Source of the DNA: Pseudomonas syringae CC1557
GTDB taxonomy: Bacteria; Pseudomonadota; Gammaproteobacteria; Pseudomonadales; Pseudomonadaceae
Assembly: GCF_000452705.1 (NCBI RefSeq)
Contig: NZ_CP007014.1
Location: 5,114,501 to 5,178,500 of the forward strand
Direction: 5' to 3'
Length of the DNA: 64,000 nt
Below are positions 52,518-64,000 of the stretch, in pieces; the first letter of the stretch is position 1, and each line of letters opens with the position of its first letter. The position numbers were made by a program, and so were the translations under genes. The notes under the pieces were generated by a model. The model was not told the origin of the DNA. It saw only the letters and a list, made by a program, of their open reading frames with translations, and searched no databases.

Positions 52518-52722
52518 CAGCGTCATAATGGAGCAAAGCTGGCATAAAGCCACACTTGCTGCAGGGTTTCACCGATACTGGTAGAGTCGCTCATTCGGTG
52601 CTGTAGGATGCTTCGCAAATTTGCGACGTACCCTGGACACATTTGTACTGCACCATAATGTCAGTCACCCACTTATATGCCACCGCCCGTTCCAGTGAGT
52701 CTCGTTGGAGTCTGCATTTCAC

Positions 52723-54507
52723 ATGAGCAATTTTAGCCTCCCTCTGTTGTTGCGTGCTCCTACGCCAACGCAGTCGAGCCTGACATTCTGTGAAGCCACT
52801 CCGCGCGACCTGAAACGCTGGATCTCCAGGCTGCCCAAGGCCAATCTCGGAGAGATGGCGCGCCAGCTGTATCAAGGTCTGACCGAGCTGAACCAGCTCG
52901 TTACCCCCAGTGACAACCGTCTGCAACTGCTTGAACTGCTACGCCCCGAGGTGTACTTCGTCTGCAAGCACCTTGAGCGTCACTTTCTCAACCAGGCCAT
53001 CGTGCTCGACGAGCGGCCGCGCAAGGTTGCCAATCTTTGCCAGACCCTGCAAAACCACCTGGCGACCGGCTACAAACAGATTATTCAGCAGGTCGCAGCG
53101 CGTTACAGCAAGGATCAGAGCGGCCTGCTCGGCACCGCGCTGCAACGCGCGCTGCATGGCCTCAACGGACCGCTGATCCGCGCCAATCAGCTCTACTGCC
53201 CGGTGCAGGAAGGGCTCTGGCTCGAAATTCACCAGATTTATCAGATCGCCCGTCATTACGGGCTGCATTACGCAATGATCGACGAGCCTCTGGCTCACCA
53301 CACCAAAGCGCTGAGCGTCGAACAGACCTACGTGATTGCCTTGCTGATGGGCTGCTCTCGCTGCAACCAGATGCGCCAGCTGAATATCGGCAAGCTGGCC
53401 GACGCGCTTGAAGCCTGGAGCCCGCTGGTCAAGCTGCAATCCCCTGCTGAAGAAAGCAGCCTGTTTGCACTGGACGCCACGGCTGACAAGCCGCCGCTGT
53501 ACAGCACGCTGTTCACTGGCGAGCAGATGCCCCGCTTGCTCGGCATCAATACCTCTGCGCTGGCGGAAGCAATCAATCAGTATCTGGCCCTGCCGGATGA
53601 TCAACGCTCACCCTCCAGACTCTTGATACCGACCGGCATCAATACCGATCTGCTGCAGCATCTGGCAGCGGCCTGGGGCGATGTGGCCGAACGCGTCTTC
53701 CAGCGCACCGCCGGGCAAGGCACGCTGAAACTGTGCATCGGCATGAGCGCTTTGCATTATTACGTCGCCGGTCAGAAATCGTTCAGCGAGCTGCTGCAGT
53801 TGAGCAGCGCGACCAGCGTGGCGAGCTTTTCGCTCAAGATGGCCAACGACTCCGAGGATGATCCCTGGTCTTCGGCTTTCGACACACAGCGCGGCAACAC
53901 CTCATCTGTCTTGCTGCCGTATGAAGAGATCGAATACCCGAAGATCGACGGCGACACTGAAGCGCTTTCCAACGGTCAGCACACGTTCCCGACGTTTGAC
54001 CTGAACATCGTCAATCACAGCCCTGGCGGTTATTGCCTGGCGTGGCAGAAAGATGTGCCACAACAATTGCAGGCGGGCGAACTGGTGGGTATTCAGGACG
54101 ATGCTGGCCAGGGCTGGAGCGTGGCCATCGTGCGCTGGGTTCGCCAGGTACGCAGCGGCGGCACCCAGATGGGCATCGAATTGATCGCGCCTTTTGCCCA
54201 GCCGTGCGGCATGCAGTTGATCCGTGAGCAACAGAACAGCCAGTACCTGCGTACCTTGATGCTGCCGGAAGTGCGCGCCATGGACAAACCGCCGACCGTG
54301 CTCGCGCCGCGCCTGCCGTTTCAGGAAGGCAGCAAAGTGATGATCAACGTCAATGGCGAGGAACGACGAGCCTCACTGAACAATCGGCGCATCAGCAGCG
54401 CCAGTTACAACCAGTTCGAGTATCAGATGTACGACGCACCGAGGGTTGCGGAAAGCGAGAAGCCGAAGCCTGGGCAGGAATTCGACTCATTGTGGGGCAC
54501 GCTCTAG
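52723..54507 (+). CDS. PilZ domain protein
   Basis: A 594-aa cytoplasmic protein. The N-terminal 470 residues are mostly helical and match no enzyme I recognise (a CKHLERHFLNQAIVLDERPRK-type region occurs near 90). A C-terminal PilZ-like part starts with LNIVNHSPGGYCLAWQKDVPQQL; N-H-S-P-G-G-Y-C resembles the D/NxSxxG cyclic di-GMP motif. It occupies the place of PA4958 in P. aeruginosa. The ATG at 52723 is preferred to a TTG six codons upstream. It is probably a c-di-GMP effector, but the PilZ assignment needs a profile search. Confidence 0.7.
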   Translation: MSNFSLPLLLRAPTPTQSSLTFCEATPRDLKRWISRLPKANLGEMARQLYQGLTELNQLVTPSDNRLQLLELLRPEVYFVCKHLERHFLNQAIVLDERPRKVANLCQTLQNHLATGYKQIIQQVAARYSKDQSGLLGTALQRALHGLNGPLIRANQLYCPVQEGLWLEIHQIYQIARHYGLHYAMIDEPLAHHTKALSVEQTYVIALLMGCSRCNQMRQLNIGKLADALEAWSPLVKLQSPAEESSLFALDATADKPPLYSTLFTGEQMPRLLGINTSALAEAINQYLALPDDQRSPSRLLIPTGINTDLLQHLAAAWGDVAERVFQRTAGQGTLKLCIGMSALHYYVAGQKSFSELLQLSSATSVASFSLKMANDSEDDPWSSAFDTQRGNTSSVLLPYEEIEYPKIDGDTEALSNGQHTFPTFDLNIVNHSPGGYCLAWQKDVPQQLQAGELVGIQDDAGQGWSVAIVRWVRQVRSGGTQMGIELIAPFAQPCGMQLIREQQNSQYLRTLMLPEVRAMDKPPTVLAPRLPFQEGSKVMINVNGEERRASLNNRRISSASYNQFEYQMYDAPRVAESEKPKPGQEFDSLWGTL

Positions 54508-54561
54508 CCGTCGCAATCCATCAGCGAATCACGACGACTACGAACGGCACCCGCCTCTTCG

Positions 54562-55785
54562 TTACCGAGCAGTGCGTTGCGCTTCGCGATCGCGAAAGCC
54601 CAGCAAATACAGCACACCGTCCAGCCCCAACGTCGAAATCGCCTGTTTCGCAGATTGCCTGACCAACGGCTTGGCACGGAATGCCACACCCAGCCCTGCA
54701 ATCGCCAGCATCGGCAGATCATTGGCCCCGTCGCCGACCGCGATGGTTTGCTCAAGGCTCAAGCCTTCCTTGTGCGCCAGTTCGCGCAGCAGGTCGGCTT
54801 TACGCTCAGCATTGACGATAGGCTCGACAGCAACGCCGGTGACCTTGCCGTCGACCACTTCCAACTCATTGGCGAATACATAGTCGATGCCCAGTTGCGC
54901 TTGCAGCTGTTTGGCAAAGTAGGTGAAGCCACCCGACAGAATCGCGGTCTTGTAGCCCAGTCGCTTGAGTTCGGCGAACAGCGTTTCAGCGCCCTCGGTA
55001 AGCCTTAGCGAGGCACCGATTTCATCCAGCACGCTAACGTCCAGCCCCTTGAGCAGCGCCAGACGCTCCTTGAAGCTTGCGCTGAAATCCAGCTCGCCGC
55101 GCATCGCCCGCTCGGTGATCTCGGAAACCTGCTCGCCGACGCCTGCGGCCTTGGCCAGTTCGTCGATCACTTCGGCTTCGATAAGGGTCGAATCCATATC
55201 GAACACTGCCAGGCGGCGGTTGCGGCGGAACAGTGAATCCTGCTGAAAAGCGATATCGACGTTCAGCTCCTGCGCCACGGCAAGAAACTCGGCCTGCATG
55301 GCTTTAGGGTCGGCAGGCTCGCCGCGCACGGTGAACTCGATGCAGCCCTTGCCTTTGTCGGCAGGCGTATCGAGTGGCATGCGCCCGGAGAGGCGATCGA
55401 TCTGATCGATATTCAGCCCGTATTTCGCGGTAATGGCACTGACGCACTGCAACTGCTCGGCAGTGACCTTGCGGGTCAGCAGCGTCACGATGTGCCGCGC
55501 CTTGCCCTGGCCGTCGACCCACAGCTGATAATCCTCTTCGGACACCGCCGTGAAGCGCACCTGCTGATCCAGCTTGTAGGCCGTGAACAGAATGTCCTTG
55601 AGCACGGACGAGCCTTCGACGGTGTCCGGAATTTCAACCAGGATGCCGAACGACAGGGTGTCGTGGATCACCGCCTGACCAATATCGAGAATGTTCACGC
55701 CACCCTGGGCGAGGACGCCGGTGATGGCTGCGGTGAGACCGGGACGGTCGACACCAGTGATGTTAATCAGGACGATTTCGCGCAA
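54562..55785 (-). CDS. serB: Phosphoserine phosphatase SerB
   Basis: A 407-aa enzyme for the last step of serine synthesis. Two ACT-like N-terminal domains (about 1-180) precede a HAD phosphatase with nucleophile Asp196 and Asp198 in FDMDSTLIE, then a GGFTYF segment and GDGANDLPML. The start is TTG at 55785 (L/M-REIVLINITGVDRPG). It is divergent from the SMP/AhpA-like gene, as serB and smp are in E. coli. Confidence 0.95.
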   Translation of the reverse strand: MREIVLINITGVDRPGLTAAITGVLAQGGVNILDIGQAVIHDTLSFGILVEIPDTVEGSSVLKDILFTAYKLDQQVRFTAVSEEDYQLWVDGQGKARHIVTLLTRKVTAEQLQCVSAITAKYGLNIDQIDRLSGRMPLDTPADKGKGCIEFTVRGEPADPKAMQAEFLAVAQELNVDIAFQQDSLFRRNRRLAVFDMDSTLIEAEVIDELAKAAGVGEQVSEITERAMRGELDFSASFKERLALLKGLDVSVLDEIGASLRLTEGAETLFAELKRLGYKTAILSGGFTYFAKQLQAQLGIDYVFANELEVVDGKVTGVAVEPIVNAERKADLLRELAHKEGLSLEQTIAVGDGANDLPMLAIAGLGVAFRAKPLVRQSAKQAISTLGLDGVLYLLGFRDREAQRTAR

Positions 55786-55854
55786 GGCGCACCCCCGCAG
55801 TGAAAAAAAACGCATTCTAACCACATTCAGTGACCATCGGGCACAGGCAGCGCT

Positions 55855-55882
55855 TTGCCGCTACTGGGTCGCTCGTTATACT
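55855..55882 (+). promoter_or_regulatory. Sigma-70 promoter of the SMP/AhpA-like gene
   Basis: TTGCCG (55855-55860), a 16-nt spacer and TATACT (55877-55882). The start near 55889 lies after the upstream in-frame ATG at 55855, so translation must begin later, supporting the GTG at 55915. Confidence 0.65.
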
Positions 55883-55914
55883 GCGCGACAACTTCACCGA
55901 AAGAGCCGTGCTCT

Positions 55915-57462
55915 GTGAACCGGCCCACGCCCGTTAAAACCGATAATTTCTTCCTGCTCATCTTTCGTGCCCTGCGTCATCGCCGGATACCGATCGCTTT
56001 GCGCATTGCCAGCCATAACGTGATCCTGGTCGCTTTGGCGTTGGTGATCTACGCCGGTGTCATGGGCCTGCAGTTCAAGCAGGCCATGCATGAACAGGCT
56101 GATGCGCTGGGGCAGGCCCTGACGACCCAGACCGCCACCTCGGCTACCGAGCTGTTGGTGTCCAACGACATCCTCAGTCTCAATGTGCTGCTGGGCAATC
56201 TGGTCAAAAACCCGCTGGTCGCGCACGCCGCTATCTATAGCGTGGACAACCGTATTCTTGCGGAAGCTGGCCAGCGGCCGAAAAACGGGATTCTGGGTGA
56301 GGCGCAGGGCCTGTATGAAATCAAGATAACCTTCCAGGACACGATGGCGGGTCACCTGCGCATCAGCCTCGACATGTCGCAGTTCCAGCAGCCGCTGACC
56401 ATCAGCCTGCAAAGCATGGGCATTCTGGCCGGTATCCTGCTGGCACTCGCGCTTGCCCTGAGCCTGCGCCTGGGGCGGCATATCTCCACGCCGCTGATGC
56501 AGATGCGCATCTGGCTGCGCAACATTGACCCATACACCCCGGCCACTGACCGTCAGGATGAAATCGGCGACCTTGCCCGGCAGTTGCGCACCTCGTTTGC
56601 GCCGCCTGAGCCAGAGCCCGAGCCCGAGCCCGAGCCTGAAGCAGAGTACGACGAACAGGACGATGATCCGTATCTGGAGCCAGAAGAAAAGCCTGCGCCA
56701 ACGGTTTCGGTACGCACACCCGCAGCCAGCGAGCCAAAGCCTCGCTTGCCAGCACCGCCCGTGCAGCGTCGCATCGTTGCCGAAGAAGATGAAGAAGACG
56801 AGGAAGATCCGTTCGCGGACCTGCGTGACACGTCGAGCAGCACACCGGCCGCCCGCCCTGCTGCCGCTTCTGCTGTTCAGAGCGAGCCCCACGACAGCGC
56901 CGTGCTGGCCGTACAGCTTGGCGCACAGGACCAATTGCGGCGCTTGCCGCGCGCCCGTCTGACCGAGCTGCTGCAACGTTATCGCGACTGCCTCGATCAG
57001 GCTGCTTCCTTGTACGAAGGTGAGCTGCACACCCTGAATGACGGCAGCACCCTGATGCTGTTCCACAGCCACGAAAGCGGCGAAGACTACCTGACCAATG
57101 CGATTTGCTGCGGCGAGCTGCTGCGGGCACTGAGTCATGCCTTGCAGATTGAAGTCGCCGACAGCGGCATCACCTTGCAGCTGCAACTGGGCCTGACGCT
57201 GGGTGAAAACCTGAGCGATCTGAGCCAGATCGACCTGCTGCTGACCGAGACTGCGCAGGATGCATTGGCGTTGTCACAGCATAGTCGCAACCTGCTGCTG
57301 GTAGAGCGACGCATCAACGATGATCCGCTGATCCGCCAACGCGCCCGCATCCGCCCCATCGCCAGCCCCGAAGGCGCCTGCTGCGTTGAACGCCTGATGG
57401 AGCCCTACCCGTCAATGCTCGAACGCCAGCTGTCACGCATGCACGAAACCAACAAGGTCTGA
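55915..57462 (+). CDS. SMP/AhpA-like membrane protein
   Basis: A 515-aa protein starting at GTG 55915 (VNRPTPVKTDNFF). Two membrane segments (residues about 28-50 and 165-190) flank a small periplasmic region that is similar to SMP/YtjB (AhpA) proteins next to serB in gammaproteobacteria. A HAMP-like stretch follows the second segment. Then comes a low-complexity linker of Glu/Pro repeats (EPEPEPEPEPEAE) and acid patches (EEDEEDEEDP), and a C-terminal globular region (about 330-490). The function is unknown. Confidence 0.7.
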   Translation: MNRPTPVKTDNFFLLIFRALRHRRIPIALRIASHNVILVALALVIYAGVMGLQFKQAMHEQADALGQALTTQTATSATELLVSNDILSLNVLLGNLVKNPLVAHAAIYSVDNRILAEAGQRPKNGILGEAQGLYEIKITFQDTMAGHLRISLDMSQFQQPLTISLQSMGILAGILLALALALSLRLGRHISTPLMQMRIWLRNIDPYTPATDRQDEIGDLARQLRTSFAPPEPEPEPEPEPEAEYDEQDDDPYLEPEEKPAPTVSVRTPAASEPKPRLPAPPVQRRIVAEEDEEDEEDPFADLRDTSSSTPAARPAAASAVQSEPHDSAVLAVQLGAQDQLRRLPRARLTELLQRYRDCLDQAASLYEGELHTLNDGSTLMLFHSHESGEDYLTNAICCGELLRALSHALQIEVADSGITLQLQLGLTLGENLSDLSQIDLLLTETAQDALALSQHSRNLLLVERRINDDPLIRQRARIRPIASPEGACCVERLMEPYPSMLERQLSRMHETNKV

Positions 57463-57539
57463 TGGATCAGGCCTCTCGTGCCCATGTTCCACGCTCAGCG
57501 TTATAAACAAGTCCGCTTTTGATTCTGTGCCCATAGGCC

Positions 57540-57629
57540 GTAGGAGCGAACTTGTTCGCGAAGGCGGTATTCCCACACACGAAAATGCATTGAATGTACC
57601 GCCCTCTTCGCGGACAAGTCCGCTTCTAC
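57540..57629. repeat. REPIN-like REP doublet
   Basis: GTAGGAGCGAACTTGTTCGC and GAAGGCGG (57540-57567) on the plus strand are mirrored by GTAGAAGCGGACTTGTCCGC and GAAGAGGGCGG on the minus strand (57599-57629), about 30 bp apart. This matches the Pseudomonas REP core (GTAGGAGCGA...TCGCGAA). Confidence 0.85.
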
Positions 57630-57750
57630 GCCGTGCGGGCAGAGGCACGTATTCCGGGTTCATCAGAACGTGTCTATAAAGATGAGTGCTCCGCGTCGGC
57701 ATGCCGTTCTTAACGCTCTTGCTCTACGCGGACCTCTGACGCAGAAAATC

Positions 57751-57778
57751 AAAAAGCCCGCATCGCTGCGGGCTTTTT
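57751..57778 (-). terminator. Terminator of the PqiC-like gene
   Basis: A 12-bp stem AAAAAGCCCGCA/TGCGGGCTTTTT with loop TCGC and T-tracts on both strands, 27 nt after the gene's stop. Confidence 0.9.
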
Positions 57779-57804
57779 GTTGTGGCATGACCTGATGGCC
57801 GATC

Positions 57805-58512
57805 CTAGAAGCGGAACACTTCAAGATCGGTACGTATAGGGGATGCCAACGGCATTCTTGGCTTGTCAGGCTCTTTGGCCTTCGCGACCGGGACTTTCTT
57901 TGGCTCATCCAGTGGCTGCCAGGCAATCGGCTTGATTGCCGTGCTGACCTGATCGACCAGGCGCTGCAAAAGCATGCCTTGCGCCTTGACCTGATCGGCC
58001 GAGCTACCGGAATGGACCTGTTCAAGGTGCACCAGTCGGCTGTCGCGAACATGGCCCTTGCGGTCCAGAAGGCGCCATTGCGCATCCAGAACGGCAGGCT
58101 GTCTGGCGCCGGAGTCCAGTCGGGTAATCGACAATACAACCTGGACATCCGGTGTGAAATTGGCAACTGCAGGCGCCATCACGACGCGCTGACTGTCCAG
58201 CTTCCAAGCCAGTTGTCGCAACAGCAACTGGTCAATGTCTGATGACAGATTGCCCGCCCAGCGCCCGTCGGGCGATACGGTCAAGGTGCCATCGGGCTCG
58301 CGTTGAAGAAGGGTTTCGCGTTGCAGATAGTCGGCCACCGAAACAGGACCCAGCAATACTGCCAGACCGCTACTCTGTTTCGGCTGACCCGGCTCACCGC
58401 TATCAAGCTGATAAAGCGCGGTCGGCGGGTGCGAACTGCAACCAGCCAGACCCAGAACGCCGGTCATCAGCAGGATCAGGGGAAAACGTAAAAAGTTCAT
58501 CATCCCATCCAA
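57805..58512 (-). CDS. PqiC-like outer-membrane lipoprotein (ABC-type transport auxiliary component)
   Basis: A 235-aa lipoprotein. The N-terminus ends in the lipobox LGLAGC|S, and the conserved opening TALYQLDSG of the DUF330/PqiC family follows. It is expected to be anchored in the outer membrane and to assist an MCE-type lipid transporter such as PqiAB, which is not in this window. The start is uncertain, since ATGs at 58512, 58503 and 58500 are close together. It stands alone behind parC. Confidence 0.8.
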   Translation of the reverse strand: MDGMMNFLRFPLILLMTGVLGLAGCSSHPPTALYQLDSGEPGQPKQSSGLAVLLGPVSVADYLQRETLLQREPDGTLTVSPDGRWAGNLSSDIDQLLLRQLAWKLDSQRVVMAPAVANFTPDVQVVLSITRLDSGARQPAVLDAQWRLLDRKGHVRDSRLVHLEQVHSGSSADQVKAQGMLLQRLVDQVSTAIKPIAWQPLDEPKKVPVAKAKEPDKPRMPLASPIRTDLEVFRF

Positions 58513-58683
58513 GTGGCCGCCCAGAGACTGGCCACGGTATAAGTGCTTTCAAGACCCATGCAGGCACAGAGCCACGCATGCACCCCAAGACCTCATATCA
58601 TCCGTGAATATGCATCGTGACTCCAGCGATTATGCATCGTACTTCATGGCAAAACGAAGAACACTGTTGCCAGATCAACGTTT

Positions 58684-60939
58684 TCAGCTATTTTCCACCA
58701 ATAACGCGTCGACGCGCTGGAAGCCCCTTGGCAGTTTATTGCCCCGTCGGCCACGCTCGCCCTTGTAATGTTCGAGATCTTCAGGCTTGAGCGAAAGGGT
58801 TCGTTTGCCAGCCTGCAGGACCAGCGTAGCGCCTTGCGCGATGACGGCAAGGTCGGTCACATATTCCTCGCGACTGGCGACCCGCTCGCCGGGAATGCCA
58901 ATGATCTTGTTGCCCTTGCCTTTGCCCAACTGCGGCAGATCGCTGATTTTAAAGACCAACAGGCGACCTTCAGTGGTCACCGCTGCCAACCAGTTCTGCT
59001 CACGGTCAGGTACGGGGCGCGGCAGAATGACCCTGGCCCCCGCTGGCAAGCTCAACAACGCTTTACCCGCCTTGTTCTTGGCCTGTAAATCTTCGCCTTT
59101 GACCACGAAACCGTAACCGGCATCGGACGCAATCACGTACAGCGCGTCATCTTCCGGCATCAATACGCACTCGAACGTCGCACCCGGTGGCGGTTGCAGC
59201 TTGCCGGTCAACGGTTCGCCCTGACCGCGTGCCGACGGCAAGGTGTGTGCAGGCACCGAGTAACTGCGCCCGGTCGAGTCGATAAACACCGCAAACTGGT
59301 TGGAACGGCCGATGGAAGAGGTTTTGAAACCATCCCCCGCCTTGTAGGAAAGCCCCGTAGCGTCTATGTCATGGCCTTTGGCGCAACGCACCCAGCCTTT
59401 TTCCGAGAGCACCACAGTGACCGGCTCGGTCGGCATCAGCTCGTTTTCAGACAGCGCCTTGGCTTCGGCGCGGGCGACGATGGGCGAACGGCGGTCGTCG
59501 CCGTAGGTTTCAGCGTCGGCGATCAGCTCGGTGCGAACCAGCTTGCGCAGCTTGGCTTCACTGCCCAGCAAGGCCAGCAGCCTGGCTTGTTCCTTGCGCA
59601 ACGCGTCCTGCTCGCTGCGCAGTTTCATCTCTTCCAGACGCGCCAACTGACGCAGACGGGTATCGAGGATGTAATCGGCCTGAATTTCAGTCAGGCCAAA
59701 GCGTGCGATCAGCTCTGCCTTGGGATGCTCGGCGGTGCGGATGATGTGAATCACTTCATCCAGGTTCAGGTACGCCGTGAGCAAACCGTCCAACAGATGC
59801 AGGCGATGCTCGACCTTGTCCAGACGAAATTGCAGACGACGACGCACCGTACCGATACGGAAGGTCAGCCATTCGCTGAGCAGCGTCTTGAGGTTCTTGA
59901 GTTGCGGCTTGCCGTCCAGACCGATGATGTTGATGTTCACCCGGTAGCTGGATTCCAGCTCGGTGGTGGCGAACAGATGCTGCATCAGTTCGTCCAGCTC
60001 AACCCGGTTGGAGCGCGGGATGATGACAATACGGCAAGGGTTTTCGTGGTCCGATTCGTCACGCAGGTCGGCAACCATCGGCAGTTTTTTGGCCTGCATC
60101 TGCGCGGCGATCTGCTCCAGCACCTTGGCACCGGACACCTGATGCGGCAACGACGTGACGATAATGTCACCGTCCTCGATACGGTAGACAGCCCGCATAC
60201 GCACCGAACCACGACCCGTCTCGTAGATTTTCAGCAGGTCGGCGCGCGGGGTGATGATTTCCGCTTCGGTCGGATAATCCGGGCCGAGAATGTGCTCGCA
60301 CAGCTCGGGGATCGTCGCCTTCGGGTCGTCCAGCAAACGCACGCAAGCGCTGGCGACTTCGCGCAGGTTGTGCGGTGGAACGTCAGTGGCCATGCCGACG
60401 GCAATGCCGGTGGTGCCATTGAGCAGAATGTTCGGCAACCGCGCAGGCAACACCGCCGGTTCGTCGAGCGTGCCGTCAAAGTTCGGCACCCAGTCCGCAG
60501 TGCCCTGGCCCAATTCGCTGAGCAGCACTTCGGAATAGCGCGACAGACGCGCCTCGGTGTAACGCATGGCGGCGAAGGATTTGGGATCATCCGGCGCACC
60601 CCAGTTACCCTGCCCGTCCACCAGCGTGTAGCGATAGCTGAACGGCTGGGCCATCAGCACCATGGCTTCATAGCAGGCCGAGTCGCCGTGCGGGTGAAAC
60701 TTGCCAAGTACGTCGCCGACGGTACGCGCCGACTTCTTGTGCTTGGCATCAGCGCCCAGGCCCAGCTCGCTCATCGCGTAGATGATGCGTCGCTGAACAG
60801 GCTTCAGGCCGTCGCCGATGTGCGGCAAGGCACGGTCCATGATCACGTACATGGAATAGTTGAGGTAGGCCTGTTCGGTGAAGTCCGCCAGTGATCGGCG
60901 TTCTACGCCATCCAGGCTGAGGTCAAGGGAGTCGCTCAT
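58684..60939 (-). CDS. parC: DNA topoisomerase IV subunit A
   Basis: A 751-aa subunit that cuts and rejoins DNA to unlink daughter chromosomes. Catalytic Tyr127 is in [10 protein letters not shown]. The quinolone-resistance region [11 protein letters not shown] has Ser87 and Glu91, the sensitive wild-type residues. A C-terminal beta-propeller ends the protein. It is the last gene of parE-esterase-protease-parC, 10 nt after the protease gene. Confidence 0.98.
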   Translation of the reverse strand: MSDSLDLSLDGVERRSLADFTEQAYLNYSMYVIMDRALPHIGDGLKPVQRRIIYAMSELGLGADAKHKKSARTVGDVLGKFHPHGDSACYEAMVLMAQPFSYRYTLVDGQGNWGAPDDPKSFAAMRYTEARLSRYSEVLLSELGQGTADWVPNFDGTLDEPAVLPARLPNILLNGTTGIAVGMATDVPPHNLREVASACVRLLDDPKATIPELCEHILGPDYPTEAEIITPRADLLKIYETGRGSVRMRAVYRIEDGDIIVTSLPHQVSGAKVLEQIAAQMQAKKLPMVADLRDESDHENPCRIVIIPRSNRVELDELMQHLFATTELESSYRVNINIIGLDGKPQLKNLKTLLSEWLTFRIGTVRRRLQFRLDKVEHRLHLLDGLLTAYLNLDEVIHIIRTAEHPKAELIARFGLTEIQADYILDTRLRQLARLEEMKLRSEQDALRKEQARLLALLGSEAKLRKLVRTELIADAETYGDDRRSPIVARAEAKALSENELMPTEPVTVVLSEKGWVRCAKGHDIDATGLSYKAGDGFKTSSIGRSNQFAVFIDSTGRSYSVPAHTLPSARGQGEPLTGKLQPPPGATFECVLMPEDDALYVIASDAGYGFVVKGEDLQAKNKAGKALLSLPAGARVILPRPVPDREQNWLAAVTTEGRLLVFKISDLPQLGKGKGNKIIGIPGERVASREEYVTDLAVIAQGATLVLQAGKRTLSLKPEDLEHYKGERGRRGNKLPRGFQRVDALLVENS

Positions 60940-60949
60940 GCGGGCCTCA

Positions 60950-61479
60950 TTATTTCGTTGACTGGCGCAGCAGCAAGTTGCCGCCGCGCTGTGTGAATTC
61001 GAGTTGTTTCATTGCGCTCATGCCGAGCAACACCTGTTCGCCTTCCAGGCCAGGCGCTACCAGCGCACGCACGTTGTTCAAAACAATATCGCCCAGCTGC
61101 AGGCGGTCCAGCGTGGTACGAAAGCCCTGGCTGTTGCCATTGGCGGTGCTGACCGTGACCGGCAGGCCGCGCTTCAGGCCAAGGCTATCAGCCATCTCAC
61201 CGGGGATGGCGACGTCGGTCGCCCCGGTGTCGATCATGAATTCTACCGTCCGGCCATTGATCTGACCGGTACTGACAAAGTGCCCCTGACGATTGCCTGC
61301 CAGTTGCACTTCTATATAGCCGTCACCGTGTTGCGAGGTGACCACTGCATTAGGGTTCTGCTGCTTGTCTTCCCAACTGCCGAAAAAGCGCGTCGCCAGA
61401 AACAGACCGGCCGCCCAGGCCACGAGCATCAACACCTTGCCAGCGCGCCTGCCGGGCTGCGGCTGATTCGCTGACGAGC

Positions 61480-61483
<4 letters not shown>
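60950..61483 (-). CDS. Retropepsin-like aspartic protease (clan AA)
   Basis: A 177-aa protein. An N-terminal segment ([21 protein letters not shown], about 16-36) anchors it in the inner membrane. [13 protein letters not shown] is the single active-site motif of a dimeric retropepsin-type enzyme (TIGR02281 family), and [19 protein letters not shown] is its conserved core. The substrate is unknown. It overlaps the esterase gene by 4 nt and precedes parC. Confidence 0.88.

Positions 61484-64000
<2,517 letters not shown>

Larger units (their letters stand above)
57463..57804. other. Gene-free gap with REP pair, repeat copy D and a terminator
   Basis: A 342-bp gap between the convergent SMP/AhpA-like and PqiC genes. 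It holds a REP doublet (57540-57629), a partial third REP-like arm at about 57504-57520, a fragment of the dispersed inverted-repeat family (57684-57722, GCTCCGCGTCGGCATGCCGT) and the pqiC terminator. I found no open frame worth annotating. Confidence 0.75.

Noticed and set aside
59194..60894. A 566-codon plus-strand frame opposite parC
   Set aside because: It lies wholly inside parC, whose catalytic residues are complete.

Overview
The window is about 64 kb of chromosomal core genome from a Pseudomonas, most likely of the P. syringae complex. The evidence is the GC-rich coding style, an azurin with all copper ligands, Pseudomonas-type REP sequences, and a gene order that (from memory of PAO1) follows the P. 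aeruginosa block from the PA4909-PA4914 liv/LysR region to parC/parE (about PA4964-PA4967). I see no insertion sequence, prophage, integron, CRISPR array or toxin/effector island.

Layout. 1-387: 3'-truncated short-chain dehydrogenase. 388-1108: gene-free AT-richer stretch with several DnaA-box-like sequences. 1109-6224: branched-chain amino acid ABC operon livKHMGF, read leftwards from a near-perfect sigma-54 promoter. 6740-9822: LysR regulator, then pncB and nadE (NAD salvage). 10041-10487: azurin. 10653-17409: three-gene operon of a DUF2126 transglutaminase protein, a circularly permuted ATP-grasp/alpha-E protein and a second transglutaminase, an uncharacterised predicted peptide-ligation or modification system. 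17755-27382: ygiQ, dnaB, rplI, a DUF2232 membrane protein, rpsR, rpsF, rlmB, rnr. 27608-27941: two identical tRNA-Leu(CAG) genes, each with its own promoter and terminator. 28068-32708: a chemoreceptor, purA, hisZ. 32982-43095: the classic nnrE-tsaE-amiB-mutL-miaA-hfq-hflX-hflK-hflC superoperon. 43159-46875: queG, a TRIC/UPF0126 membrane protein, orn, rsgA. 46944-48836: motB and motA behind a sigma-28 promoter. 49043-54507: an HDOD protein, a rhodanese read in frame into phosphatidylserine decarboxylase, and a PilZ protein. 54562-58512: serB, a SMP/AhpA-like membrane protein, a PqiC-like lipoprotein. 58684-64000: parC, a retropepsin-like protease, a phytase-like esterase and parE (5' end outside the window).

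Functional themes are nitrogen/amino acid uptake, NAD synthesis, the core replication/translation/RNA-decay set, tRNA modification (miaA, tsaE, queG), cell-wall and membrane upkeep (amiB, psd, pqiC), flagellar motility (motAB, chemoreceptor) and chromosome decatenation (parC/parE). Most intergenic gaps hold recognisable terminators or a dispersed inverted-repeat family present near 9.9, 17.7, 44.4 and 57.7 kb.

The features most worth a second look are the rhodanese-Psd fusion with its 15-bp tandem repeats over the psd ribosome-binding site, the transglutaminase/ATP-grasp operon, the DnaA-box cluster, and the sigma-54 promoter with a possible NtrC site upstream of livK.
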